DNA from: Labilithrix sp. | Lineage (GTDB): Bacteria; Myxococcota; Polyangia; Polyangiales; Polyangiaceae | Reading direction: 5' to 3' | Length of the DNA stretch: 11,362 nucleotides | NCBI GenBank assembly: GCA_028287035.1 | Contig: JAQBQL010000224.1 | Coordinates: 1 to 11,362, forward strand | Shown here: positions 1-6,777 of the stretch, piece by piece | Numbering within the stretch: the first letter of the stretch is position 1 | Layout: every line of letters starts with the position of its first letter | Made by a program: the position numbers and the translations under genes | The notes under the pieces: model-generated | Told to the model about the DNA's origin: nothing | Database searches by the model: none | The model's input: only the letters and a program-made list of their open reading frames with translations

Positions 1-2631
1 GATCCGCTCGTCGTAGCCGCAGATGGTCGTCTCGACGGGGACGCGATTGGGCGGCGGAGTCTCGATGGTGCTCATGTCCTTCCCGCCCATGAGCGATAGA
101 TAGAGCGTGCGCGGGATGGGCGTCGCCGAGAGCGTGAGCACGTCGACCTGTGTGCGGAGCGCCTTGATGCGCTCCTTGTGCGTGACCCCGAACCGCTGCT
201 CCTCGTCGACCACGAGCAGCCCGAGGCTCTTGAAGTGGATGTCCTTCGAGAGCAGGCGGTGCGTGCCGATGACGATGTCGACCTTGCCGTCCTTCAGGCC
301 GGCCATCGTCTCGTCCGACTCGCGCTTGCCCTGGAAGCGCGAGAGCGCCTTCAGCGTGATCGGGTAGTCGCGCATGCGCGCCTCGAAGACGCGGTAGTGC
401 TGCTGCGCGAGCACGGTGGTGGGGCAGAGGACGGCCACCTGCTTGCCGGCCATGGCGACGCGGAACGCCGCGCGGATCGCCACCTCGGTCTTGCCGAACC
501 CGACGTCCCCGCACACGAGGCGGTCCATGGGCCGCGCGGTCTCGAGGTCCTTGTTGACCTCCTCGATGGCGCGCGCCTGATCGTCGGTCTCGTCGAACGG
601 GAAGGTCGCCTCGAAGGCGCGGTAGTCGTCGCTCGCGGGCTCGATGGCATCACCGGGCTGGGCCTGGCGCTCGGCGTAGAGGCGCAGCAGCTCGTCGGCC
701 ATCTGCTTGACCGCCTTCTCGACGCGCGCCTTCGTCTTCGCGAAGGTGGAGCCGCCGAGGCGATCGATCTTCGGCTCGCCGGTCTCGCCGCCCGAGAACT
801 TCTGGATCTGGTTCAGCCGGTAGACCGGCAGGTACAGCTTGTCGCCCGACGCGTACTCGACGACGAGCAGGTCGACGGTGAGGCCGCCCACGTTGCGGTG
901 GACGAGGCCCTGGTAGCGCCCGATGCCGTGCTCGACGTGCACGACGTAGTCGCCGACGTTCAGCGACCTGAGGTCCTCGACGAACGCCTTGGCGCTGTCG
1001 GCGCGCGTGCGGCGCTCGCGCGCGCGATGGGCACGGCCGCCGAAGATCTCCTCCTCGGCGACGATGACGTAGCCCTCGCCGGGGAGCACCACGCCGCGCC
1101 CCAGCGGGCCGACCACGATCTGGGCGTCGACGTCCTCCTCGCCGTGGCCGGCGCGGGCGAGCGGCTCGGTGAGCCATCCCGCGTCGAAGGCGGCGGCGCG
1201 CACGCGGCACCGGATGTCCTGGTGGCGGAGGAGGCCGGCGAGACGCTCGGCCTGGGTCTGCGCCCGCGCGGTGAGGAAGACGCGGAGGCCGCTGTCCTTC
1301 CAGTGGCGGATGCGGCGCGCCACGGGCACCAGCGTCCCGGCGCGGCCGCCCGCCTGCTTGTCGGTCCCGCCCTTGGCGCCGCGCGACTGCTTCACCGCGC
1401 GCGTGAGGTCCTCGTGGTCGAAAGCTGCAAGATGCACGCTCTGGTTCGTGACCTCGAAGCTCGCGAGCCCCTCCGCGGAGCCCGCGACCGGCGCGCCGTG
1501 GAGCACCACGACCGGATGCGCGGCGAGGAACGTCATCACCTCCGGCTCGCTCGCGTAGAAGGTGCTCGCGAGGAACTGCGGCTCGGCCGCCTTGGCCTGC
1601 GCGTCGACCTCGGCGCGTCCGAGCTCGTCCAGCACGACCCGCGTGATCGCCGGCGCATCGGCGAGCACCACGCGCGTCCCGGCGGGCAGGTAGTCGGCGA
1701 GCGGCGCGAGCGACTCGTAGTACGCGGGCAGGAACGCGTCGGCCCCGAAGAACGCGCGGCCGGTGGCCACGTCGTCGACGAGCATGCGCGTCTTCATGGT
1801 CGGCCAGTCGATCATGTCGGCGAGCTGCAGCACCCGCGACTTCGCCCGCTCGACGTGCTCCTTCGTGAGGATCGCGTCGCGCGCCGGAGGGAGCCAAAGC
1901 TCCGGCAACGTCGCGTCGCGCCGCGTCGTCTGCGCCGCCGGATCGAATGGCTTGATCGAGAGCACGCCGTCGCCGAAGAGCTCGATGCGCGCCGGCTCGT
2001 CGGCGCCGGGCGGCCAGATGTCGAGCAGCGATCCGCGGACCGCGAGCGATCCCGGATCCTCGACGACGGGGACGCGCAGGTACCCGGCGTCCACGAGATC
2101 GCGGATCAGCCGGTCGCGGTCGATGTCCTGATCGGGAACGATGCGATGGGTGTGCGCGCGCACCACGTCGCGGGGCACGAGCTTCCGCGCGAGCGCCGAG
2201 GCGGCGATCACGAGCACGCGGAACGGCCGGCCCGCCGCCAGGTGTGCGAGCGTCGCCATGCGGCTGAGGGCCGAGCGACGGTCCGGGTTCACGTCGGCAT
2301 ACGGTGACGTCTCGGCCGTGGCGAGCACGAGCACCTCGGCGCCGTCGGACATGTCGTCCGGGTCCTCGCCGCGGGGCGGTGACGCTGACCCGAGCAGGAA
2401 GCGGACGTCCTTCGCCAGGTTGCGCGCCGCGTCCACGTCCTCGGTGACGACGAGCACCGGCGACCGCGGCGCGCGGGCGAGCGCCGTCACGACGAGCGCA
2501 TCGGCACAGCCACGCACGCCTGCGACGTCGAGGCGCGGAGCGCTGGCCGACAGCGTGGGGAGCTCGGCCAGGCGGGTGACGACGACGCCCTCCGGCGGGA
2601 GCACGGAGGGCAGCGCGTCGAGCTCGCTCAT
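1..2631 (-). CDS. mfd: Transcription-repair coupling factor Mfd, C-terminus cut by window edge
   Basis: Mfd is a cytoplasmic DNA translocase that removes RNA polymerase stalled at lesions and recruits UvrA for nucleotide excision repair. The frame is open from the ATG at 2631 to base 1, giving 877 codons. Residues about 1-350 form the UvrB-like N-terminal module. A CarD-like RNA-polymerase interaction domain lies at about 555-615, including [15 protein letters not shown] from residue 559. The first RecA-like translocase lobe follows, with Walker [10 protein letters not shown] at 708-716, the DEEQ box at 809-812 and motif [11 protein letters not shown] from 835. The second lobe with the TRG motif and the C-terminal regulatory domain lie beyond the window, so roughly 280-340 residues are missing. 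The Walker A falls later than I recall for E. coli Mfd, implying a longer N-terminal half. The start is supported by an upstream AGAAGGAG. Truncation is a window artefact, not gene decay. Family assignment is very secure. Confidence 0.97.
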   Translation of the reverse strand, partial: MSELDALPSVLPPEGVVVTRLAELPTLSASAPRLDVAGVRGCADALVVTALARAPRSPVLVVTEDVDAARNLAKDVRFLLGSASPPRGEDPDDMSDGAEVLVLATAETSPYADVNPDRRSALSRMATLAHLAAGRPFRVLVIAASALARKLVPRDVVRAHTHRIVPDQDIDRDRLIRDLVDAGYLRVPVVEDPGSLAVRGSLLDIWPPGADEPARIELFGDGVLSIKPFDPAAQTTRRDATLPELWLPPARDAILTKEHVERAKSRVLQLADMIDWPTMKTRMLVDDVATGRAFFGADAFLPAYYESLAPLADYLPAGTRVVLADAPAITRVVLDELGRAEVDAQAKAAEPQFLASTFYASEPEVMTFLAAHPVVVLHGAPVAGSAEGLASFEVTNQSVHLAAFDHEDLTRAVKQSRGAKGGTDKQAGGRAGTLVPVARRIRHWKDSGLRVFLTARAQTQAERLAGLLRHQDIRCRVRAAAFDAGWLTEPLARAGHGEEDVDAQIVVGPLGRGVVLPGEGYVIVAEEEIFGGRAHRARERRTRADSAKAFVEDLRSLNVGDYVVHVEHGIGRYQGLVHRNVGGLTVDLLVVEYASGDKLYLPVYRLNQIQKFSGGETGEPKIDRLGGSTFAKTKARVEKAVKQMADELLRLYAERQAQPGDAIEPASDDYRAFEATFPFDETDDQARAIEEVNKDLETARPMDRLVCGDVGFGKTEVAIRAAFRVAMAGKQVAVLCPTTVLAQQHYRVFEARMRDYPITLKALSRFQGKRESDETMAGLKDGKVDIVIGTHRLLSKDIHFKSLGLLVVDEEQRFGVTHKERIKALRTQVDVLTLSATPIPRTLYLSLMGGKDMSTIETPPPNRVPVETTICGYDERI

Positions 2632-2718
2632 CTCGACCACCCGCTCCTTCTAGTGGCGACCGCCGCCTTGCGCAATGGCCGCAACCCGCTGGCGCGAGCG
2701 TTGCACGGCACGGCCGCC
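2632..2718. promoter_or_regulatory. Divergent intergenic region between mfd and the small membrane protein
   Basis: These 87 bases separate the mfd ATG from the ATG of the small plus-strand gene, so promoters for both should lie here or reach into the genes. I could not find a convincing sigma70-like -35/-10 pair on either strand; the region is GC-rich. A short palindrome, TTGCGCAA, sits at 2668-2675. It could be a half-site of a larger operator but is too short to call. Confidence 0.4.
2644..2651 (-). promoter_or_regulatory. Shine-Dalgarno of mfd
   Basis: On the minus strand the bases read AGAAGGAG, ending 12 bases before the ATG at 2631. The spacing is slightly long, but this is the only strong purine-rich site near the start and it supports the ATG as the mfd start. 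Confidence 0.6.
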
Positions 2719-2958
2719 ATGACCGCCATTGCTCCCCCTCCCGTCGGCTCTGACACCGAGCCGGGCGTCGCCCGCGACAACAAGAACGCGCTCGCGGCGC
2801 TCCAGCACGATCAGGCGCCCCTTCCGAAGCGCGGATCGCTCCTGGCCGTGATCGGGAGCGTCATCGCGCTCGGCCTCGTCGGCTTCGCGGCCGCCACGGT
2901 CGGGGCGAAGAGCACCAGGTTCCGCCGGCCCTGGTACGCGCGGCTAGCGCGCCGGTGA
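2719..2958 (+). CDS. Hypothetical small single-pass membrane protein (79 aa)
   Basis: I do not recognise this protein. From the ATG at 2719 it has a soluble N-terminal segment of about 40 residues, rich in Ala, Pro and Asp. One strong transmembrane helix follows (LLAVIGSVIALGLVGFAAA), then a short Arg-rich tail ending in RRPWYARLARR. By the positive-inside rule the tail would be cytoplasmic and the N-terminus outside. Almost every codon ends in G or C, as in the neighbouring genes, which favours a real gene over a chance frame. A GTG start at 2653 would add 22 residues, but neither start has a good Shine-Dalgarno site; I chose the ATG. The gene diverges from mfd, and its last 15 bases overlap the 3' end of the convergent RND gene. 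It could still be non-coding; homologues in relatives would settle it. Confidence 0.5.
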   Translation: MTAIAPPPVGSDTEPGVARDNKNALAALQHDQAPLPKRGSLLAVIGSVIALGLVGFAAATVGAKSTRFRRPWYARLARR

Positions 2959-5346
2959 CCGACGGCGCCCGCGCCAGACGCGCAGCCCGGCCGGGATGAC
3001 GACGAGCGCGCAGACGAGGCCCGCGGTCGAGCCGAGCGCGCCCACCTTGCCGACGTCGACGAGCCCTGCGAACCGGCAAACCACGAGCGCCCCGAAGCCG
3101 GCGGCGGTGGTGAGCGCGGTCGACGCGGCGAGCGGCGCCTGGTGGGCGAGCGCCTCGTCGATCGACCCGCGCCGGTTCGCCGCGTCGAGCAGGAAGAGCG
3201 CCTCGTCGAGCGTGATCCCGAGGAGCACCGGGAGGACCATCGCGTCGTAGACGTGCCAGTGGACGCCGAGGAGGCGCGCGAAGAGCAGCACGATCGCGAT
3301 CTCGACGACGAGGACGAGCACGGCGAGCAGCACCGCGCTCACCTTGCGGAGCGAGAGGCCGAGCACCACGAGGACCATCGCGGTCGCGGCGAGCAGGACG
3401 CGCGGCAGGTCGTGCACCATGGAGTCCTTGAGCGACACCTCGAGGTCCGCGAAGCCCGTGAAGATGGCCTCGGGATCGGCCGCGCGGAGGGTCGCGCGCG
3501 CCTCCGCCTGCAGCGCCGGATCCTTCGCGAGGCGCACGAAGGTGACCACCAGGGTGCCGCGCTCGTCGTGCCCGAGGTGCCGGCGGACCACCCACTGGAG
3601 CGCGGGGTCGTCGCTGGCTGCGACGTCGGTGATCGTCTCGGTGGGCCGCGCGAACGCGGCGAGGGCGGGCGCGAAGCCGTCCGGAGCGAGACCGACCTGG
3701 GCCAGCGCCTTGCGCAGATCGGCCTGTTTTCCGGGCAGATCGAGGCCGTTTCGAAGATCGAGCCGCACGCGCTGCGCGGCGGTCGACGGAGCGACCGCAC
3801 CGAGCGAGTCGAAGCCCTCGATGGTGCCGCCCTTGGCGAGGCGCTCGGCCGTCTCGCTCACGGAGTCCGCCCGCGCCCGTGCCCGCGCCGGGTCGGAATC
3901 GGCGGAGACCACCATGAGCTGCCCCTTGGTTCCGCCGAAGGTCGCGTAGATCTCGTCGTACGTGGCCATCGCCGGGAGCGTGCGCGCATCGAGCGCGACG
4001 ACGCCGTGATCGATGCTGGGCGTGCCGAACGCGACGGCGAGGGCGAGCGCACCCGCCGCGAGCCCGAGCGCGAAGAGCGCGCGCGGGCGGGTCGCGGTGA
4101 GGGCCGCGACTGCCGGCAGCCGCAGGGCCGGAGGCGGAGCGCCGCGCTCGAGCAGCGCGCCGACCTCGGGGACGAAGAGCAGGATGGCGATCGCGGTGAG
4201 CACCTCGCCCGCTCCGCAGAGGATGCCGAGCTGACGCATTCCCGTGATGTCACTGAGCGCGAGGCACGCGAACGCCGCTCCCGCCGCGCCGGCCGCCGCG
4301 AGCGTGGGCCGCCAGGTGTCTCGCCGCGCGATGGCGGCGGCCTCCGCGGGCGGATGGCCCTCGCGCCGGGCCTCGAGGAGGCGCCCGTACACGTGCACGC
4401 CCGTGTCCACGCCAACGCCGATGACGACCGCCGCGAAGGCGGTCGCGATCGCGGACAGGCGCGGGTAGAGGAGCGCGGCGAGGGCGGTGGTCCACAGCGT
4501 CCCCGCCACGAGCGGCGGCAGCACCGCGAGGAGCGCGCGCGGCCGGCGGAACGTGAACAGGAACACGAGCGAGGCGAGGACCGTCGAGAGCACGCCGCTC
4601 TTCGTGAGGTCGCCCTTCATCATCGCCTCGGTCTGCTTGGCGATGACGTGGCCACCGGTGAGCGCGATGCGAACCCCGGGATGCGCGCGCCGCACGGGCT
4701 CGAGGGCGGCGTCCGCCTCGTTCGCGAAGCGCGCCGCGGCCTTGCCATCGAACGCGCCGCCGCGCGGCTCGACCACGAGGAGGCGCGCCTTGCCGCCGTC
4801 GGCCACGAAGGCGCCCCCGCCGCTCGTGCGCGCGCCGGCCGCGATCTCCATCTGCCGCTCGAACGGGATCATCGTGAGGCGGAGCGGGTCGCGCGCGAGC
4901 GTCTCCTCGGCCTCGCCGGCGCCGGGCGCGAGGAGGAGCGCGCGCGTGTCCCGGAGGCGCGCCAGCATTCCCTCGGGGGTGAGGGCCTGCGCGAGCTCGT
5001 CACGCGCGATGGGGCCGGCGAACCGCCAGGCGGCCGTCGGATCCGGCGCCTCGCCGGCCCGCGCCCGTGGGGCCGGCATCTCCTCGATGACCTGCGCGAC
5101 CACCGACGTGCCGCGGAGGGCGGCGGCCGCCTCGTGAGCGGCCAGCTCGACGGCCGCGCGATCGTCACCGCGCAGCAGCACCGGCGCCACGTCGCCGCCG
5201 CCGAACACGCGGGTGACGCGCGCGAGCATCTCCGCCTCGGCGGTGTGCGGGAAGAGCTCGGTGAGGTCGGTGGAGAGCTTGAGCCGCGTCACGAGCACGA
5301 TCGATGCGATCGTGACCACGACGCCGAGCAGGCGGAGCAGCCTCAC
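2944..5346 (-). CDS. RND superfamily (MMPL-type) exporter, 800 aa
   Basis: This is an inner-membrane transporter of the RND/MMPL class, whose characterised members export lipids or hydrophobic compounds using the proton gradient. It has the duplicated layout of one TM helix, a periplasmic domain and five TM helices, twice. TM1 is near residues 5-21, periplasmic domain 1 at about 22-248, and TM2-6 at about 251-395. TM7 is near 423-441, periplasmic domain 2 at about 442-645, and the last five helices run from 648 to near the C-terminus. The fourth helix of each half carries the expected acidic residue: D314 in GVGVDTGVHVYGR and D714 in GITLDEALFLL. The usual Tyr after Asp is absent in both. The GTG start at 5346 overlaps the upstream TGA as GTGA, and there is no clear Shine-Dalgarno, so translation is probably coupled to the CNNM gene. 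Resemblance to hopanoid (HpnN) or aryl-polyene exporters is possible, but the substrate is unknown. Confidence 0.88.
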   Translation of the reverse strand: MRLLRLLGVVVTIASIVLVTRLKLSTDLTELFPHTAEAEMLARVTRVFGGGDVAPVLLRGDDRAAVELAAHEAAAALRGTSVVAQVIEEMPAPRARAGEAPDPTAAWRFAGPIARDELAQALTPEGMLARLRDTRALLLAPGAGEAEETLARDPLRLTMIPFERQMEIAAGARTSGGGAFVADGGKARLLVVEPRGGAFDGKAAARFANEADAALEPVRRAHPGVRIALTGGHVIAKQTEAMMKGDLTKSGVLSTVLASLVFLFTFRRPRALLAVLPPLVAGTLWTTALAALLYPRLSAIATAFAAVVIGVGVDTGVHVYGRLLEARREGHPPAEAAAIARRDTWRPTLAAAGAAGAAFACLALSDITGMRQLGILCGAGEVLTAIAILLFVPEVGALLERGAPPPALRLPAVAALTATRPRALFALGLAAGALALAVAFGTPSIDHGVVALDARTLPAMATYDEIYATFGGTKGQLMVVSADSDPARARARADSVSETAERLAKGGTIEGFDSLGAVAPSTAAQRVRLDLRNGLDLPGKQADLRKALAQVGLAPDGFAPALAAFARPTETITDVAASDDPALQWVVRRHLGHDERGTLVVTFVRLAKDPALQAEARATLRAADPEAIFTGFADLEVSLKDSMVHDLPRVLLAATAMVLVVLGLSLRKVSAVLLAVLVLVVEIAIVLLFARLLGVHWHVYDAMVLPVLLGITLDEALFLLDAANRRGSIDEALAHQAPLAASTALTTAAGFGALVVCRFAGLVDVGKVGALGSTAGLVCALVVIPAGLRVWRGRRRSPAR
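5343..5346 (-). promoter_or_regulatory. GTGA stop/start overlap coupling the CNNM and RND genes
   Basis: Read on the minus strand, the RND gene's GTG start (5346-5344) shares two bases with the TGA stop of the CNNM gene (5345-5343). The bases before it are C-rich and lack a Shine-Dalgarno, so re-initiation by terminating ribosomes is the likely way the exporter is translated. This gives direct sequence evidence of an operon. Confidence 0.75.
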
Positions 5347-6665
5347 GGCTCGGACGGTTCGGGCGGCGGCGTCACCCGCACCCGCACGCGGAGGATGCGC
5401 CGGCGGCTCACGCTCGTGATCTCCGCGGTGGCGAACTCGCCGAGCTCGGCGCGATCACCGATGCGCGGGATGCGGCCGAGATGGTTGAGCACGACGACGC
5501 CGACGGTCTCCGCCGCCTGCTCCTCGTCGAAGCTCACGCCGATGCCGCGGAGCTCCTCCATCGTGGCTCGCGCGTCGACGTCCCACGCGTTGTCCTCGCT
5601 CAGGACCTTCACGACGCGCGCGCCCTCGACGTCGAGCTCGTCCTTGATCTCGCCGACGATCTCCTCGAGGAGATCCTCCATCGTCACGATGCCGCTGGTC
5701 CCGCCGTACTCGTCGACGACGATCGCGATCGGGACCTGCGCCTTCTGCATGTCGCGCATCACGTCGAGCAGGCTGCGGCTCTCGGGGACGAAGAGGAGCT
5801 CGCGGCGGAGCGACTCGAGCGTCGTGAGCTTCTCGTTCGCGGGATCGAGCAGGAAATCCTTCGCGTAGAGGTAGCCCGCGATCTCGTCGATGTTGCGCTC
5901 CTTCGTGAGGATGACGCGGGAGTACTGGTGGGTGCGGAGCTGCTTCGTCGCCTCCTCGCCGCTCGTGACGAGCGGGAGCGTGAAGACGTCGACGCGCGGG
6001 ACCATCGCACGGCGGGCGGTCCGGTTCGCGAAGCGCGCCACCCGCTCGAAGAGGTCCGCGCGGCTACGGCCACCCGGGCCGCGCGCCGCGCTGGCGGCGA
6101 GGATGCCGATGAGCTCGTCCTCGGAGAGCGACCCCTCGCTGGCGGTGTCGCTGCTCATGCCCATGCTGCGGAGGATCACCTTCGTCGCCTTCTCGAGCAC
6201 CCACAGCAGGGGCATGAAGACGAGGTAGATGATCTGGAGGAGGCGCGCCGAGCCGAGCGCGACCGCATCGGAACGCTGGATCGCGATGAGCTTGGGCACG
6301 AGCTCCCCGAAGAGCACGTGGCCGAACGTGAGCAGCGCGAACGCGACCACCACCACCACGTAGTGGAGGTACTTGCCGGGCTCGTGGCCGATGAAGAAGA
6401 GCGTCGCGCGGTCGACCTGGCGCTCGACCGCGGGCTCGCCGACCCAGCCGAGGCCGAGGCTGGCGAGGGTGATGCCGAACTGCGTCACCGACAGGTAGCG
6501 GTCGAGGCGACCGACGACGTTGCGGGCGCGCTCGATGCGCGGGTCCTCGCGGGGCACCTTCTGGGAGTGCGCGAGCGTCGTGCTCACCTTGACGAGGGCG
6601 AACTCCGCGGCGACGAAGAACCCGTTCAGGACGATGAAGACGACGGCGAGGAAGAGCCCGAGCAC
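5343..6665 (-). CDS. CNNM/CBS/CorC_HlyC-domain membrane protein (hemolysin family), 440 aa
   Basis: This belongs to the HlyC/CorC (HCC, also called CNNM or UPF0053) family. Characterised relatives are Mg2+ or Co2+ exporters with cytoplasmic CBS domains that bind ATP-Mg. Residues 1-170 form the CNNM (DUF21) membrane domain with about four hydrophobic segments and the family signature FGELVPK. Two CBS motifs follow, at about 215-270 (starting MVPRVDVF) and 280-335. The second contains the hallmark VDEYGGTSGIVTMEDLLEEI, with D318 in this numbering. A CorC_HlyC transporter-associated domain fills about 345-430. The length is typical of the family. The start is a GTG at 6665 with a weak AGGA 13 bases upstream; an in-frame TAG six codons before the GTG (6682-6684) rules out an ATG further up. 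'Hemolysin' is a historical name, and haemolysis should not be inferred. It is the first gene of the operon with the RND exporter. Confidence 0.93.
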   Translation of the reverse strand: MLGLFLAVVFIVLNGFFVAAEFALVKVSTTLAHSQKVPREDPRIERARNVVGRLDRYLSVTQFGITLASLGLGWVGEPAVERQVDRATLFFIGHEPGKYLHYVVVVVAFALLTFGHVLFGELVPKLIAIQRSDAVALGSARLLQIIYLVFMPLLWVLEKATKVILRSMGMSSDTASEGSLSEDELIGILAASAARGPGGRSRADLFERVARFANRTARRAMVPRVDVFTLPLVTSGEEATKQLRTHQYSRVILTKERNIDEIAGYLYAKDFLLDPANEKLTTLESLRRELLFVPESRSLLDVMRDMQKAQVPIAIVVDEYGGTSGIVTMEDLLEEIVGEIKDELDVEGARVVKVLSEDNAWDVDARATMEELRGIGVSFDEEQAAETVGVVVLNHLGRIPRIGDRAELGEFATAEITSVSRRRILRVRVRVTPPPEPSEP

Positions 6666-6777
6666 GATGGGCGAGCGATCCTAGCAGAAGCTGCACGTAT
6701 CCTCCGGTGTAGGTGAGAAGCGGCGCAAAATCGCCGGTGCCTCCTCAAGTCGCGGGAGAAGCGGCCGTACCAGCTGC
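6666..6777. promoter_or_regulatory. Divergent intergenic region between the CNNM-RND operon and the lipoprotein gene
   Basis: This 112-base gap must hold the promoters of both the minus-strand operon and the plus-strand lipoprotein gene. It contains a strong minus-strand Shine-Dalgarno-like GGAGGATA at 6698-6705 that does not line up with the annotated CNNM start. It also has a small inverted repeat, CGGCG / CGCCG, at 6721-6725 and 6732-6736 around an AT-rich CAAAAT loop. No clear -35/-10 pair is visible. The shared region could co-regulate the two units, but nothing shows an operator for a known regulator. Confidence 0.45.
6698..6705 (-). promoter_or_regulatory. Strong Shine-Dalgarno-like site upstream of the CNNM gene, out of register with its start
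   Basis: The minus strand reads GGAGGATA here, followed after one base by a GTG (6696-6694). That GTG is not in the CNNM frame, and the CNNM GTG at 6665 lies over 30 bases away, too far for this site to serve it. It may be fortuitous, may serve a short leader frame overlapping the CNNM start, or may reflect a one-base error in the sequence. Confidence 0.3.

Noticed and set aside
178..2307. A 709-codon plus-strand open frame opposite mfd
   Set aside because: It is antisense to an unmistakable Mfd. Its product is Arg/Glu/Ala/Asp/Val-rich with no domain, as expected when high third-position GC removes stop codons from an opposite frame.
2645..2673. Possible sigma70 promoter for mfd (TTGCGC, 17-base spacer, TAGAAG on the minus strand)
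   Set aside because: The hexamers match poorly and the proposed -10 overlaps the Shine-Dalgarno, so the transcript would start too close to the ATG.
2653..2718. GTG at 2653 as an earlier start of the small membrane protein
   Set aside because: It would add 22 residues with no recognisable feature and no ribosome site, and it would leave only 21 bases to the divergent mfd start. I kept the ATG at 2719, though the longer form cannot be excluded.
3142..5868. A 908-codon plus-strand open frame opposite the RND and CNNM genes
   Set aside because: It spans two real genes on the other strand and has low-complexity Arg/Glu/His-rich composition with no signal, domain or ribosome site. It is a GC-driven shadow.
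5481..6716. A 411-codon plus-strand open frame opposite the CNNM gene
   Set aside because: The composition is almost entirely charged residues plus Ala, Leu and Val, and the opposite strand has clear CNNM, CBS and CorC motifs.
6720..6737. Inverted repeat around CAAAAT as a possible intrinsic terminator
   Set aside because: The stem is only five base pairs with no T-tract, and it lies between two divergent genes where no transcript needs to end.
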